Positions 32,156-45,092 of a stretch of DNA of 64,000 bases are shown here, one piece after another (positions within the stretch are counted from its first letter, which is position 1; each line of letters opens with the position of its first letter). The stretch covers positions 1,922,001-1,986,000 of the forward strand of contig WWBZ02000062.1 in NCBI GenBank assembly GCA_011503125.2. The letters are read 5' to 3'. This DNA is from Botryosphaeria dothidea (taxonomy: Eukaryota; Ascomycota; Dothideomycetes; Botryosphaeriales; Botryosphaeriaceae). The translations under genes were made by a program, and so were the position numbers. Below the pieces are notes generated by a model. The model was not told where the DNA came from. It saw nothing but the letters and a program-made list of their open reading frames with translations, and made no database searches.

Positions 32156-35100
32156 GTCAATCTATCCGCAAGCAGTATTACTTACTATCTTCGTGATTAT
32201 CGTCAAAATCGGGTTAATCGGGGTCGCGGAAATTCGTAACGGTCGCCGTTGAGACACGAGTCTCCAAACCAACGAAAAATGACCGGACAACACACAGAAC
32301 GATGGACTGAGCAAAACGATAGTGGCTGAAACAAAAGACTGCCTTGGAAGCTCTAGATAATATGTGATCCTGACCATTTGCGAAATGAAAATGCAAAGAA
32401 TGAGCCAGCAAAACAGGGACATTCTGGCCTGGGTTCTTCGCGCGCTTCGATTGCCGCAAGGCAAGGGACGCGCCACCACAATAGAACGTGGAGGGAGGTA
32501 GCGCCTTTTCCAACATTGCCACGCCGTTGAGGGCCCGTGATTCGATTCTTGCGGGTGATGTGCCGCTGAAGTTTCCTCAGTAGGTCCAGGAACGCGGACC
32601 ATCCATGCCTCGATCATGCTCCGGGAGTGAGGATCAGCTAGGATTGAGCCTTGCGCCATCGAGGATCAGACGATGGGAGGTGTTGAGCTCAGCACCGAGG
32701 AGTTTTGAAGGTCTGAAGTTGTTGTGGGCAGACGCGGCGAACTTGGCGACGCTTGTTTCTCGCCCCCGACCGCGTTCTATTTTCGGCTAGCGCTCCTTCG
32801 GGCTTCGTCGAGGCTTCTCTATGTCCGTAAATCGAGCATTGGTGCAGTCCTATCCCTCTTCGGATTTCTAGAATTGAACACTGTTATGGGCTATAGCTAC
32901 TACGGAAATTCGGTCCGTTACTGATGTGTGCTTGTGACGTCGGACAGTGGAGGCCAAGAAAATTCAACACGATCAAGCTCAGTACGCTTCCCAACCACAT
33001 GGCAATTCCCGTTCGCTATCAAGGGACAACGTCGCACAATGACCGGTCTTCTTATGTCTCCCCATTCAAACAACAACCTTGCTCGGACTTTACGAAGATT
33101 GTGAAAAGCCAATGAGCCTACATCCTATATCTCTTTTTTTTAAAACAAAAAAAAAACGCTGGTAAGCCTTGCCGAGGTTTAATCAATTTCACACAGAGCA
33201 TAAACTACAATGAATAGGGCCTAGATGGACAACACCAGGTTTGCCATTACTTTTTCATCCTACAGCACTGTTTTCAGTCTGTACAAAAACAGTACATAGT
33301 TGAAGCAGAAATAGACCTGGCTCGCGCTTAACAACAAATTCTGACAACAATGCGGACCTTGTGACAGATTCCAGCATCTCCGTGGAACTCCCCACACTAG
33401 CTCCTCACTTTTTGCGCCCCACTTCGCCCTCTGCCTTGCCAATCATCCGGATGATCGGAGTACGACCTTCTGTCTTCAAAATTGAAGTTCTCAGAATGAT
33501 TCTTCGACTTTTGTTTTCCAAAATAAATAATGAACTACGGCTTAGTCATCGGGTGGCAAGACATGAGAGCGGTATGGTATCCAGACTTAGCGGGAGGCAA
33601 GCTTGTCTCAGCTCATGTATTTCCAACGTCGAGTTTATTTTGCCATAGGCGCGACCAGCTCTGCCGAGGGATGCGGTGGCGCTGCATTCCCAGCTTGAGA
33701 TGAGGTGTTTTTCGAAGGGAGAGCAGAACGCCCCTTGCGGACCGCGTTCCCCATCGAAATTGACGCGTGCCTCGCATTACCTTTGCAAGTGCTTCTACCT
33801 GACAGACGGGGTGGCCAATGGAATATTTTTATGACACAATGAACTTATCAATGGTGGCAATCTACCCTTTCGGGTCATGTGATGGACGGGAGAAGAAAGG
33901 AATGCGTGCACCAGTCCTCGAGATTCTCTTTCACCAAACTTCCCAATTTCTCAACTGCATTGTTTTGCCATGGTTGAATTGTTCCAGGGCGTTCTCCGCC
34001 GAGCCAACGAGCCGTTATAGACCGTTCAAATCCAAACTGTTTGAACGATCAGTCATGGTTGAGATTCTAGAAAGTTTGCTGGTATTGATGGAAGAGCCAC
34101 AAGTGATATTCCAGCTCATGCACAATGCTGCCAACATGTACGACTGACTTTTGTCATATACCTTATACGCCCCGCACTGTTCCTTCAGAGTATTTAGTTG
34201 GCTTCTCGACACGTAAATATGTGTTTTGATTGATTTCTTCAAGCAAAAAGAAGTTTCGGGATCACTACTGTGGATCTATAGTAGCGATAGAACAGGATGA
34301 GATTGGCAAAACAAACAAAGAAACCTATGGTGGAATTTACTCGATGTCCTAGTGCAGCATCGTATGAAATGTCACAGGCAAACTCGCTTTCAGGGCATCA
34401 AAGTGAAACAGATGGCTGAACATACTAAGAACACTGTTTGCTCAGACAGGGTAGGACAAACAGAAGAGTCATCAACAACAGTGATCACTTGCTTAGTGAA
34501 AATAAAAAGCGACAATCAAATCAATAAATCAACAAACAAAAAAGACAAGAACTCCTTGAGTTTGGTTTCTACTCCAGAAGAAAATACGAGCAATATGTCT
34601 CGTGGCCGCATTCGAAACTTGACGAGATAATTTGCAAAAAAAACACGCCATGCTCGAAGGAGGCATATCTGAGCGATTTCCCGGATGCATCAAGACAGAA
34701 AGGCAAAAAGACAACGTCAATGCATGATGAGCAGCTGTGTGATATCAGATTTCAGCACATTATGCCCAATGTGCAGATCACATAGAAACCAACGAGTAGG
34801 ATGCATTGCCGTTGACAGAGTAGGGGTTGTTCCATCCCATGTAGTACGAACTCAATGTGAGTGGTGACAGCGGGAAAGTTGTGTGATGAGCACACTTGGT
34901 GATCGCTCGCACCATGCATTCTCTGCATGTGACTCTTCCGTTGCCTGTGGCTAGGTTGTGGCACCAGCACATACGAGGGAATTGTTGACACCTTTCTCAC
35001 CGCCCGAAATGCCCTCCGTCGTGCGCTCAATCACTCCTGCTAATTCTCGTCACTCCTTATCACGGATTGTATGACGACAATCCAGTTTTTTTACGGGCCG

Positions 35101-36904
35101 ATGCTACTACATATCTTCCATAAGAACCATACCATAAATGAAGCCAGAGGGTGAACTTCTGAATTCAAGGACCAAGTCGATCTACAGCGAGTGGAACGGT
35201 TATTCTGCACATCTCAAAGCAATGATTCTTGGCGTATTTTCCTTCTTGAGCTACTTCAAGGTCTGATCGTACGAGCCTGAAGAAGGCAGAAAGGAGAGCG
35301 GCATGGTATAGCAGGCGCTATAGACCCGTATAGGATGCCATGATCAAATTCTGGGCCGACTCTGCCGCTCACCAGCACACCTGAGAAAGCGGTAAACGTG
35401 ACGCGCCAGCACTTTGCAGTCGCAACTGTTGCCTTTTTGTTTCCCCTTGACCGCCCCCGAAGCTGTGGGTAACATGTACCTGATCGCCCGAGATCAAGGT
35501 GTCGAGCTGCAGCTGTCAAATCCCACCACGCTGTAAACGACCATTACGTGGAAGAGATATCGACGATCTGAGAGAGCAATCTCGGCCAATAGCACAGGGG
35601 TAAGTACGCGTTCTCGCCCCGCCCCTAACATCCCATTACTCATCCTTGCGCTCTGATTGCTGGGGAGGACGCGATGGCAACCTTGAGGTCCGATTTCGCG
35701 GCTTTTGTCAAGGGTAGGGTGTCTGCGTCCAGGGTTTTGACTCAGGAGCTTGGGACGCGGCCCCCGGCGAGATCGCCCGTTCTGGACCTGGTTCGCCGTG
35801 CGGCGCACCGTTTTTGGCCCACTCGCGGCCGGGTGAGGCTGAACCGCCAACCGCCAGCCATGCAGATCCCCTGCCAGCTCAGGCGAATCCTACACAACAG
35901 CGAGCTGCCGGTGACAGAGAACGGGCCTTGGTCGCGCCGCAAATGTCCGTCCGTGCTCGGTGTTGGTGTGGAGAACGTGCACAACTTTGTGGTTGCCGCC
36001 ACGGACAGGGGTCGGAGCCGCGGGAAGGGCCACGATTTGCTCGCCTTCTGGGAAGATCCCAACCCGTTGAATGTGCGTCTGCGGGAACGCGCCTCTCCCG
36101 CAAGGCCGGTTGGTGGCTGCCCTCTCAGAAAAAAGCCCGACCGGCAGCCAAGCGAGGTTTCAGGCCCTGTTCGTCTTCACGCCATTGCAGACGTGTGTCA
36201 TTACTCGTCACATCCACTGAGAATGCAGAAACGGCGGCTTGCGCAGCCTTCTCCCATCGGGGCTAAACACTGTCCCGCCTCCTAACGACGGCATTGTAGA
36301 CTGATACTGGCGCCAAACGGATTGACACGGCGGCGCCGGACTGAGGCACAATAAAGGAGAGTTAGAGTACGGAGATCCCTCCGGGCGAGAGAGTTGCAGC
36401 AACATGATTCGGGCCTACCGGGTGGGCAGTGTCATTGCAGTGCCCATGTTCTCCACGGACTCCATCTTGCCGTACCGTCCGGCCTGTCTCCTGATTTGCA
36501 GGCGCGTAAAATGGAGAGGGAGTATGACAAAAACGCATAGCAGGCCTTGCTAAGCAGCTAACCGTAAAGTGCAAGTGGCCGACCAGGCCTCCGTTCCAGC
36601 AAGATCGACGGGCCGCGAGATAATGCCCGTACCGCCTGGAAAAAGCAAACTTCGCCCCGTCAGGGATGCTGCGCATTACAAGTGCTCCTCGTGGCCCGAC
36701 TCTCAGGTTCGAAAAGCACGGTTACCACCTTTCCGGAGATCAGAGGCATGGCTTGAGGCCGTGGATGTCGTCTGCATCAGATTAAGTATCATACGCTACC
36801 CAGGACAACGGCGCTTTGAATATATTCCTACGCCCCTCCCGCGCCGACGCTTGTAAAGTGGAACAGGGCCTGAGGGGAACGACAAACCTTACCCCACCGT
36901 CGAC
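32156..36904. other. 4.7-kb region without a supported gene
   Basis: This holds the upstream region of the giant adhesin gene and of the rhodopsin-domain gene. I examined open frames on both strands and found none with a signal peptide, family motif or consistent splice signals. A short T/A-rich tract lies at 33130-33160. The 35,300-36,300 part is GC-rich with overlapping open frames on both strands, which looks like composition rather than coding. Confidence 0.45.
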
Positions 36905-38255
36905 ATGCCGCTCGCAATTCAGCAGAAGGGCCCTCAGCTCATGGCCGTCTTGTGGCTGGAGACGATTCTGGCCCTGACTGTTATCTCGCTGCGGTACTGG
37001 ACAAGAAGCAAGATTGGTGGCCAAGTCGGCTGGGATGACTGGCTGCTGGTCGCGACCTGGGTATGCTTGTGTTTCCGGCAGTTGTGCCTGCACGAACGCT
37101 GACTGTTTAGGAAGTTCTTGATGTTGGCCTTCGCGATCATCTGCACTGTTGCTGCGCAACATGGACTTGGCATACATATGAAGGATATTTTGCCAGCATC
37201 CGAATGGTCCGTTGGCATGAGGACTTTCCTTATTGGACAGTCTGTCATTTCCATGGCAATGGGTACAAGTAAATGTGCCGTTGCTGTGTTCTTGATTCGC
37301 ATCTTGAACAAGACTTGGTAAGCTCCACTCCCAGTCTCGTACGTCGAGGTACTAACGGGATGTGAAGGCATTACATTGTCCTCTGGTTCTGGATCATCAC
37401 AATGATGGCCGTCAGCATATTACTCAGTGTCTGTGTGTTTGCCCAAATGGATCCCGTGGAAGCACTTTGGGATCCTTCAGTCAAGGGAACACCCACAATG
37501 AAGCTCTCCGTCATTGCAACACTCACATGCGGTATGTCCATTCCGCACCTACTGGTATACCTCGTTGGCTGACCGGAAGTTCTTCAGTGTGGTCCGCTGC
37601 TATGGATTTTTTCCTGGCAATCTTCCCATGGCTGGTGCTCTGGCAATTGAACATGAGAAAGAAGGAGAAGATTACCATCTGTATCTCCTTGTCACTCGGT
37701 GTGATTGCAGGAGTTTGCGGCATTGTCCGCACAACCACACTGGATGCTTTGAATGACTCCACTGACTATCTCTGTAAGACACTTGTTTCCCAAGTATTCT
37801 GCATGCCGTTGCTAATGTTTCTTTCAGATGCATGCTCGGACAGTGTTTGCTGGACATTCTCGGAGTTGACACTGACGATTGTCTGCGTGACCCTCCCCGC
37901 ACTTCGCCCTCTGTGGAAGCGCGTTACTGGCCAGAGCTCATCCGGATACGGCAATTACTACAAGCACTCTCAGTCCAAGGGCGGATTTCCATCTAGAGCC
38001 GAGCAGGGCGCAATCAACCTGGACTACATGCCCGGAGCAGCGAAGAAAGCCTCGGACCCCATGTATACCACCCAAGCCGGAAAGGCGTCGGTACACTCGG
38101 ACGGCAACAGCGACCGAAGCATTTTGGGTGATCAAAAGGGTAATCCGGAGTCTATTCAAAGAGTGCAGGAAGTGACCGTCACATACGACACTGTGTCTGA
38201 AAGCAGCGTCAACAACGAGTTCGGCCATACCGGATACTCGGCGCACGCCAGATAG
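36905..38255 (+). CDS. Fungal rhodopsin-domain integral membrane protein
   Basis: Predicted 378-residue, seven-helix plasma-membrane protein of the fungal 'rhodopsin domain' (SAT4/PTH11-related) family. Its members are thought to sense or signal, mostly without known ligands. Exons: 36905-37060, 37115-37317, 37368-37531, 37588-37773 and 37828-38255, in total 379 codons with the stop. Family signs are the GWDDWLLVATW motif after the second helix, conserved Cys/His in the loop after helix 3, and repeated hydrophobic helices (LVLWFWIITMMAVSILLSV; MDFFLAIFPWLVLW). The tail from about residue 275 is polar and Ser-rich and likely cytoplasmic. The start at 36905 is preceded by a purine at -3 (GACATGC). 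Confidence 0.85.
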
Positions 38256-40299
38256 TGAGAGGAGACGTGTGCAGGTTGTCCTGCGGGTCGAAAGGCGTCC
38301 CCTTGATCGCCGATATTTCCTTTGTTTAATTCGCCGCAGTAGTGGCCCTTTGGAAAGCGTTATACCCAGCAACAAAAAATCAAGCCTCTTACATTTCTCA
38401 CCTTTCCCTCACAGCACCTGATCAATATTCACACCCTGCTACTGCCATCTCTCAAAAGCTGCGGAGATCGGCGAGATGCAGATGCGCTTTTCCCAATCTT
38501 CCCCGGACCATCAGCAAACGCAATTCGAAGATCCGCAAATGGATCAACGTCGGCTACACAGTGTCTGCGCCGTTGGCGATGATGAGTACGACTTACTCAG
38601 ACCGCGCGGCCCCATTCATCAGGCAACGGGATGCCTTTTCTGGTGCGCGACACAGTCGCGCGGGCCGTGTGGCAGCTCCCAGGCACAGGCATCGGCTAGT
38701 CCTCAAGGCCACCCACTAGGCATGGGGCAAGCGAACGCTTTCATTGATGGAAAACGGGCAGCGACCTGGTGCGCGGGGCAGAGTCCTGGTATGTAGTAGA
38801 CCGGGTTGCCTGCTGTTCCAAGTACCGGAGAGCGCTCATGCTTGAGCTTGTTCTTTTCGCAGCGAAATTGGTTGACACGCTTGTGATACCGGTTGATGTC
38901 CAGTCGGTCATGCGAGGTGGCGTCGGTGCTTCTGTTGGAGCGCCATTCTTGCCGAACTGCACTCGCATGACTCGGCTTCTCATCCGACAGCCTGCAGAGG
39001 CTCAAGCCGATCACCGGGTGCGGTGGCGTGCCGCTGCAGGACTCAGGAGGCTCCCTTTTGTGAAAACGGTCAATAGCTGGGCCACTCGGCCGAGATCTCC
39101 TGCGCTTACGGGCAAGTTTGATCAGGCACTGTTTGCTGCCTATACGTGCATTACTCTGCATGCCCAGCCCCGGGGTTGACTCGGGCTGTTCGATCAAGCA
39201 TTTCCAGGCAAGCAACACTAGATGATCTTGCTGATGCGCCTGATTTGCTGCTTCCACTCAGCGTTCCAAGCACGTGGTTGACTCGGCAGTTGGAGGGAGT
39301 GATTCCTTCTGGAACCGCAAGGGGGGCCGGGTTCTGGTGACGGCGGCCTGGAACCATCAGCGGGGAGTGTGCCTGCATGCTGTCGCCGAGAGTCGCACGG
39401 CAGGCACACCGCTGCTTGTGCCTCTGACAAAAAGCAAACAGGCAACGGCGCGAGAGTAAGCAACGTGCATGAAGATTGGGGCAAAAAGCGGAAAAGACGT
39501 GAAAAATTGGGCTTCTCCAACTGCGCCGCACAACGAAGAGCACAACATGGTCTTGGGTTCTGGCCGCGCGGGAGCAGGGGCCGGCGCGCTAGACAGGGGG
39601 TGGCTATTCCGCCCGCTTGGGATCGACGCGGAATGTCTATATGTGAAACCCGACAGGCAGCGGTTTAACGGCATTTGGGTCCATCGCTGTGCGCGGCGGA
39701 CTGGGGTCCTCAAGCCTGCCAAGCCAAGCCATCAAACCGCCCTGCTCCACCCCGGCCGTATGCCTTCGTACTGGCCACTTGCATATGCAGCGCTCAGGCA
39801 TCAAGGTTCCGCGATGGCACAGACGCAGATAGAAATCCCTGGCCTTGTCACCATTTTCTTCATCCGCCCGAAAGCGTTTTAGCAAGCGCTCGCGCCGAAG
39901 GTTCCTGGCAGACTGTGCCGCCGACTGTGCCGAATGGGGGAGAGAGCCGCGAAGATGCGGGGCCTCGCATGCAAGCCGAACTCTCCTCTGCGCAATCTAA
40001 CCGAATGAATTGCTGAACATCACCAATTGAGAAATGCCTCGAACATCAGATATGCAATTGCAATCGGCGGCTTCTTCCTTCGCCATGAGTAAGGTTACTG
40101 CGGAGCCCACGTGTTGGTGGCAAGGTGTTTGCTCTTCTCGCGTGGCTTTCGACAGACGAGGCGGATCTCTTATAGGCTTCCCCGCCAGATTCTGAGATCT
40201 CACCAGCGAAGCTCCCCTCTCCCTACCCTCCTCTCTCACTGGGCGGTACTTTGACGCTTCCAGGCAGAACTGGCAACTGTCTTGTCCAACTCAGTCAAC
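38256..40299. other. 2-kb intergenic region
   Basis: No open frame here shows a recognisable domain, signal peptide or splice pattern. It includes the 3' flank of the rhodopsin-domain gene and the promoter of the transporter gene. Confidence 0.45.
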
Positions 40300-42193
40300 A
40301 TGGGCAAAGCAACTGTGGATGCCCCCATTGTACGGGGCCATACTAGCGCTATGAGCTATGGTGTACGTCTACATGTGATAGCTCATCCAGAACTTACACT
40401 GATGATTCCAGACCATTGCTCTTGCCGGCCTGGGAGGCTTCATCTACGGATATGCCGCCAATGTCTTGACCGGAACTTTGGCTCAGCCGACGTTCTTGGC
40501 CAAGTTCTTGAGTACCGCTGATGCCATTGAACGCACCAATGGCATGGTTGGAGGGTGAGTCTTGATTGACGTTCCCATTGTCCCATTCTGCGAGGTGTTT
40601 GGACATTGTTATCGCAATGGCTCTGTGACCATTCCATTGCGACTCCATGTCCTTGCCTGCCAGACAACCTCAGAAATCACTGCTAACTCCATTCTTAGAT
40701 TCTTCGGCGGCGCTCTGCTCGGTGTCATCGTCCAAGCCCCCATCGCCAACAGGTTCGGCCGCCGTGCAGCCAACGGCGTTGCAGCGCTCCTCTTGATCTT
40801 CTCCAGCGCTCTGCAGGCCGGGTCCACCAACATCGCCATGTTCCTCGCAGGCCGCACCATCTCCGGCTTCGGCGCTGCCATGTGCTTCTCCAACACTCCT
40901 ACCTACACTGCTGAGCTGGCGACGCCGCACAATCGCGGTCTGCTCGTCGGCTCACAAGGTCTATGCGTCGTCGGATCTTACATCGTATCTGCCGTCCTGG
41001 GTCTCGCATTCTACTTTGTCAATGCTGTACGCCTCGCTCTCCATCCAGCCAATCATCATCACCATTACTGACTCCCCACCACAGGACTACGCCTGGCGCC
41101 TCAACTTCATCGTCCTCACCGGCTTCTCCTGCATCTTCCTCGGCTCGCTCTTCTTCCTGCCCGAATCCCCGCGCTGGCTGATCGAGCAGGGCCGCGAAGA
41201 CGAGGCGCGCGGCATCCTCGAGCGCCTGCACCGCGACATCAGCGACCCGGAGGGCACCGTGGCCAAGGCCGAGTTCGTGCAGATCCGCGCGCAGATTTCG
41301 GCGGAGCGCTCGCTGCCCAGCAGCTACTGGTACATCTTCACGACGCCGAGCATGCTCAAGCGCGCTGTGTGCACGCTGCTCGTGTGGACGATGGGCCAGA
41401 GCACCGGCATCACCGTCATCGCCAACCTGATCGCGTGAGTTCCGCCTCCCTCCCTCCCTCCCTCCCTGCCGCACGCCAACACTGACGATTCCCGCAGCAC
41501 CCTCATGGGCAACCTCGGCTTCGACGCCGTGATGCAACTCGGCCTCGGCGTCGCCTGGGACGCGTGCGTCCTGATCGGCTGCTTCGTCAACGTGTTTCTG
41601 ATGGACCGGCTCGGCCGCGTCAACATGCTGGTCATCGGCGGCTTCGGCTGCGTCGTCCTGCTCGTCATCGAGGGCGTCCTGCAGAAGTACTACCTGGCCA
41701 CGACCTTCGCGCCGGGCCTCAACGCCGCCGTCGCCATGTACTTCATCTTCGGCGTGTGGTTCACGTCGACGATCGAGTGCACGGGCTACGTGTACGGCGC
41801 CGAGATCTGGCCCACGCACCTGCGCAGCAAGGGCGCCACGCTCAACTACATCGGCTTCTTCGGCCCCGCGCTGGCGTACACCTACCCCGCCACCACCGCG
41901 TTCGCGACCATCGGCTGGAAGTACTACATGGTGTTTGTGGCGGTGACCGTGCCGTGCTGCATTGCCATCTACTTCATGCTGCCTGAGGTAAGCGATGCAC
42001 AAGAAACCAAACGTCGGAACAGATGGGCTAACCCAATAACCAGACCACCGGCCTCACGCTCGAGGAGATCGGCCCGCTGTTCGGCGACGACGTCCAGGTC
42101 AAGTTCGAGGACGCGCTGCACGCTGATCTGGGCGAGTCCTCGCGTACCCAGTCCGTGGAGGTGGGCCCGGACTCCAAGCAGGAGGAGGCCTGA
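40300..42193 (+). CDS. MFS sugar transporter
   Basis: Proton-linked sugar transporter of the plasma membrane, 507 residues, about 12 helices. Six exons: 40300-40362, 40412-40554, 40699-41026, 41085-41434, 41498-41987 and 42044-42193, summing to 508 codons. Family signatures: NRFGRR in the loop between helices 2 and 3, PESPRWLIEQGREDEARGIL after helix 6, DRLGR in the loop after helix 8, and GAEIWPTHLRSKG. The N-terminus includes GGFIYGYAANV of helix 1. The substrate cannot be told from sequence. The Glu/Gln-rich C-terminus is cytoplasmic. The gene has a typical GC-rich fungal coding bias. Confidence 0.92.
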
Positions 42194-42253
42194 TTCCGTT
42201 GAAACGATGTCGATATGGGGTAGCCTACATGCGCTAGGCCGTGGAGGATTTAT

Positions 42254-42289
<36 letters not shown>

Positions 42290-42597
42290 GGCAGATATCT
42301 GATGCCCAAGGGCCCTGCCAAAATAAAACCCAATTTGTCTACATAATGTTTAAAATACACTCCTCACATCAACTTGAAGCTTGTATCATGAGCGAAGGGC
42401 GTGCGGGCGGCCCGTGAGCGCTTTCATGACTTTGGTTTCGAAGGGCCGGCCGTCTCGCCGGGTAGGTTTCGAGAGACGCTCTCCACGCACACGCTCATAC
42501 TTTCGTCGCAGCCAGGAAGTTGCAAAAGCATCATGACGCACTCTATTTTCTTATAGACAGATACATACATACAACATCGCTATTCAAAACACGCAGC
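42194..42597. other. Short intergenic region between convergent genes
   Basis: 3' flanks of the transporter (+) and acyltransferase (-), with a dinucleotide microsatellite. No gene. Confidence 0.6.
42255..42288. repeat. (AG)17 microsatellite
   Basis: Uninterrupted AG dinucleotide run of 34 bases in the 3' flank of the transporter gene. Confidence 0.95.
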
Positions 42598-44155
42598 CTA
42601 CAGGCCCCTCGGCTTCGCGAACCGCGCCAGCTCCTCATCCTTCAACAGCCGCTCCATGCAGCTGCTCTCCAAGCAGACACACACCTCCGTCCCCTCCTCC
42701 TCATTACCGACCTTCTTCGGCCTCTTCGGGTACATGAAGATATACCCATCAACCGTCGGCCGCGGGCGCCTGAGCGCCGCCGGCAGCCCAAAGCCGAAGT
42801 CTCCGGTCGTGTAGCCGGTCATGGTGCCCCACGAGGTGCCGCAGACGTCCATGCCGAGGAAGCCGTTGACGCGGATGGCGATCCAGTTCTTGTTCTCGGT
42901 GCCGGCCAGCCAGTCCAGCGTGTCGCGGATCATCTGCGGGTCGGTGTAGTCCTTGATGCTCTGGCGCACCGTCGCCGCGACGAGCGGCAGCGTGTGCGCG
43001 TCGACGAGGCGGCCGATCGGGACGCCGGGCTTGGGCAGCAGCAGCGCGTTGCCCAGGTAGTGCGGCGGCAGCGGCGGGTCGACGGCTTTGCGGATGCCGA
43101 CGGCGTGCAGCAGGTGCGTGTCGGAGGCCAGGTCCGGCGTGAACATGGCGAGGCGCGAGCGCGTCATCGCGCGCCACAGCACCGCCATGATGGAGTCGTA
43201 CGTGCTGACCCACGCGCCCGCGTCGGGCTGCTTGGTGGCGTCCTTGAGCGCGGCCAGGCCGCTGGTCGAGAAGTGGAACATGACCTGCGAGAGCGGCGGC
43301 ATCTTGAAGTCGGCGGGCGGCGGCGCGGGCGGCTCTTTGACGTGGTCGAGCGAGCGGATCTTCTTCTGCGTCGCGGCCATCCACTCGGGGGTGGGCTTGG
43401 CGTGCGAGATGAGCGGCGTGCGGTCGAGGCAGCTGGCGTCGAAGGAGGGGAGGGGGGAGGAGGTGGCGATGGCGCGGGTGTTGGCGGCCCATTGGGAGAG
43501 GAAGCCGTCGGTGCCGGGACCTGGAGGTGTCAGTGTGGGTGGCGTTGTGAGAGGGAGTTCTCGTTCATACCGTCTGAGCAGCAGTGGTGGACGGCCGCAG
43601 CCACGACGACGCCGCCGCGGATGAAGTTGATCTGGGTGACGAGGATGGGAGTCTCGTCGTCCTTGTCCTCGCCCAGCGGGGTCAAAGGCTGCTTCTGAGT
43701 GACGGCGATGGGCAGCAGCAGGTCTCCGTCCATCTTTGCGGCGGGGAAGTCCTCCCTTTCCAGAGCCTCGAAGGAGGGGAAATCATCGCTGTCGGACATG
43801 TCGTTGACAATGTACTCGACGGTGTTGCCCTTCTTCCTCTTGATCCAGACCTTGCCGTTGTTGGGGTCTGTCTCCAGCTCGCCAGCAAGGGAGCGGTACT
43901 GGCTCAGAGTGACCTCGAGGCCCTCCTTGAGGGTTGTGATGATCTTGGTCCTGTCTGCGCCAGCATCGAGCTCGTAGGTGAACTGATCAGGAGTCAGCGT
44001 AGCTGGTGGAGCATCGAACAGCAGCAGAGGCCTACCGTCAACAAGGTGTAAATCTTGGGCAGAGCATGGTCGATGTCGCTGAGCTCAAAAGCTTCCACTT
44101 CAGGGTCATTTTCGTAGCCGCGGGAGCGGACGTGGAAGACTTCCTTCTTGCCCAT
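42598..44155 (-). CDS. BAHD-type acyltransferase
   Basis: CoA-dependent O- or N-acyltransferase of the BAHD/transferase family, 484 residues. Exons: 44036-44155, 43571-43982 and 42598-43520, exactly 485 codons with the stop. The catalytic HxxxD is HHCCSD (His173, Asp177), just before the second intron. The structural DFGWG motif appears as DFGFG (418-422). Fungal members acylate secondary metabolites (for example trichothecene 3-O-acetyltransferase) or cell-surface compounds. The acceptor here is unknown. The neighbouring Zn2Cys6 gene lies upstream, about 0.9 kb away, on the same strand. It might work with the peptide cluster 6 kb away, but nothing in the sequence links them. Confidence 0.85.
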
Positions 44156-45092
44156 CTTGAGATTTCTTGAGAGACTGGTGTTGCACAGCAGCGAACTGTT
44201 TGCCAGAAGGCCAGCTCAAGCTGGGAGCTCCCCACCTTAAGCTCTATGGTGGGGTCACCCTCAGGGGACCCCACCATCGCCGCGTGTCCGTGTCGAGCAC
44301 AAAGCACAAGCAGGTGGCCAAGGTGGCTGCACAAAAGGCGCGGTCGAAGGGGACATTATCCAGGGCTCGCACTACTGTCGGAGGAGTTCATGGCGGTGCC
44401 CCGTGCGGCCAGGGACTCAGTGTAGCCGATCAACCTGGGGACGAGTCAGTGCCGCTGCGGTCTGACCTTCCCTCTTGATCCCAGCTCGCCGAACAGCCCG
44501 CCCTGACCGCCTTCGTCGCCGTTTCAGCGCGTAGCCCGGCCCGACCGACTGGCCGCCCTGGTGCTTGCCTGATTCATGACACGGGACGACTGTAGCAACC
44601 CGGTGCGAGGCGAGCGGATTGTGCGCAGGGTTTCTGCAGTCTCGTCCCTGATGTGCTGACGGGCATGGATTAACTAGCCGCGGTATTTAGGCCGCCGAAA
44701 ATTGAGATTCCTCCGCGGCGGCACATGTGGGAGCGTCGAATCAGAGCGGCCGTTCAAGGAGCCTGTGGTCGTCGAGTGTCCCGCCATCCAACATCCAACG
44801 AGCATGGATAGCTGCGCAACAAAAGTCTAATGTTGCACAGGGGAAACATGCAGTTTTGCTTTTTCCAAGCTGCTGGGTCAGAGCGTCTGGGATGCAATCC
44901 TGCATGAAAATTATCCACGTCTATAGCGTCCCGAGCTCCAGACAATGCCAGCATGGACACTGGCACCTCCAGGATGCGACAGGTGGCAAAACTCGGTTCC
45001 TGCGTGCAGAATGAGCCCGTCACAGTGGGTGCGAACAGATCCTGGCGTCGGGAAGGATTGCAACCGCCTCTGCCGCAGCGCCTCATTACGCC
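44156..45092. other. Intergenic region
   Basis: Upstream of the acyltransferase and downstream of the regulator gene. No coding sequence or RNA gene recognised. Confidence 0.5.

Noticed and set aside
34778..34972. Small minus-strand open frame with five Cys (MCWCHNLATG...)
   Set aside because: It looks like a fragment of a Cys-rich protein, but there is no signal peptide, no upstream exon and a weak start, so it cannot be supported.
35674..36285. 203-codon + strand open frame in a GC-rich stretch
   Set aside because: Overlapping open frames occur on both strands there, and the Arg/Pro-rich product has no recognisable feature.
41019..42002. 327-codon minus-strand open frame opposite the sugar transporter
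   Set aside because: It is a mirror of the GC-rich transporter coding sequence. The transporter motifs settle the strand.
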